Assembly: GCF_025751555.1 (NCBI RefSeq)
Contig: NZ_JAOWLB010000004.1
Location: forward strand, 124,001 to 188,000
Reading direction: 5' to 3'
Source of the DNA: Ruegeria aquimaris
Lineage (GTDB): Bacteria > Pseudomonadota > Alphaproteobacteria > Rhodobacterales > Rhodobacteraceae
DNA length: 64,000 nucleotides
The notes under the pieces are model-generated. The model had not been told where the DNA came from, searched no databases, and was given only the letters and a program-made list of their open reading frames with translations. The position numbers and the translations under genes were made by a program. Shown piece after piece: positions 63,590-64,000 of this stretch (position 1 is the stretch's first letter; the number at the start of each line of letters is the position of its first letter).

Positions 63590-64000
63590 CGTCGATGACG
63601 ACCTCGGCTCCGTTATGGGTAAAGCTCTCGCCCGCCTTCAACCCGGCCATCGCCAGGTAAATCGGGCTCTGCGTCGAGATGCCCATATAGGTCTTGCCAT
63701 TGGCCTCGAACCGGGTGGTCGAGACGCAGACGATGAAGTTGCGGCCGCCAAACGATACCGCAGCCCCGGGACGCACCGTGTCGGTCAGCGCGAAATCGGT
63801 ATTCTCGATCGCGTCAACCTTGGCATGGTGCGCCTGCACCGGGGCGTCAAAGGCGGCGGCCAGGTCGCGGCTCTCGCGCGAGGCGACGAGGTCGTCCTTG
63901 TCATGCACCTCGCGCTCGTCCAGCTGCGATTCCTTGAGATAGGCCTCGTAATGGGCCTTGGCCGCGGCCAGTTCGGCGGCCTCCAGCGACATCAGCTTGT
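63579..64000 (-). CDS. GreA/GreB C-terminal-like protein, start at or beyond the window edge
   Basis: An open frame enters from the right edge; the first visible ATG is 63992 (MSLEAAELAAAKAHYEAYLKESQLDEREVHDKDD, 137 aa). The N-terminus looks like a coiled coil, and the C-terminal half (DTVRPGAAVSFGG...GISTQSPIYLAMAGLKAGESFTHNGAEVVIDDV) resembles the Gre-factor C-terminal domain that docks on RNA polymerase. Since two more codons upstream are open, the true start may lie outside. The stop overlaps the methyltransferase remnant. Confidence 0.6.
   Translation of the reverse strand, partial: KLMSLEAAELAAAKAHYEAYLKESQLDEREVHDKDDLVASRESRDLAAAFDAPVQAHHAKVDAIENTDFALTDTVRPGAAVSFGGRNFIVCVSTTRFEANGKTYMGISTQSPIYLAMAGLKAGESFTHNGAEVVIDDVM

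Overview
This is a GC-rich chromosomal window from an alphaproteobacterium, most likely a marine Rhodobacteraceae of the Roseobacter group and possibly close to Ruegeria (inference). The grounds are the aa3-oxidase (cta) gene order, a Tad/Flp pilus locus with very short pilins, phosphatidylcholine synthase, formate-THF ligase beside folD, and a GGGGGCAGCGCCCCC-centred intergenic repeat. I see no rRNA, tRNA, CRISPR array, insertion sequence or prophage. The content is mostly core chromosome, with accessory features at the Tad locus, at 53.8-57.0 kb and at the right edge.

Layout. 1-6.4 kb (minus): cytochrome oxidase subunit II, heme O synthase, a 55-aa membrane protein, CtaG, subunit III, SURF1, then threonine synthase and an M16 peptidase cut by the window edge. 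A perfect FNR-type box (TTGAT-N4-ATCAA) lies in the divergent region before tldD. 6.6-12.2 kb (plus): tldD, dprA, topA. 12.2-13.3 kb: a TetR repressor with two 17-bp palindromic operators in front of a frameshifted VOC/glyoxalase gene. 13.4-15.7 kb: 3-oxoacid CoA-transferase A/B and a convergent lytic transglycosylase.

16.0-28.1 kb (plus): a Tad/Flp pilus locus with two Flp pilins, CpaB, CpaC secretin, an OmpA-like lipoprotein, CpaE, CpaF, TadB, TadC, two TPR lipoproteins, the prepilin peptidase, then an AAA ATPase that overlaps a beta-hydroxyacid dehydrogenase-like gene. No TadE/F/G minor pilin gene is present, so these must lie elsewhere. 28.9-32.1 kb: an Lhr-like helicase and a PdeM-like phosphoesterase, the usual partners of a DNA ligase/nuclease repair cassette whose other members are absent. 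32.1-36.8 kb (minus): membrane LytTR regulator, folD, chorismate mutase, formate-THF ligase, MOSC protein.

36.9-49.2 kb (minus): the cell-envelope and recombination block ybgC-tolQRAB-pal-cpoB-tilS-ftsH, preceded by a hypothetical protein, a 2OG-Fe(II)-oxygenase-like protein and ruvCAB. 49.5-53.8 kb: a DUF1127 protein, a small membrane protein, prmA, a MATE exporter and an MFS protein. 54.0-56.9 kb (plus): YeeE/YedE sulfur-type permease, secreted COG4315 protein, ECF sigma factor and membrane anti-sigma factor. 57.0-64 kb: priA, a ~740-bp stretch without a gene, a transaldolase-like enzyme, a tandem-hairpin element, DUF484, xerC, pcs, a methyltransferase pseudogene and a GreA-like gene at the edge.

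The best candidates for something under-described are the ECF sigma/anti-sigma/COG4315/YeeE module with duplicated upstream repeats, the Tad-linked AAA ATPase with the OmpA-like lipoprotein, and the structured intergenic elements. All functional calls come from reading protein motifs by eye; no database search was run.
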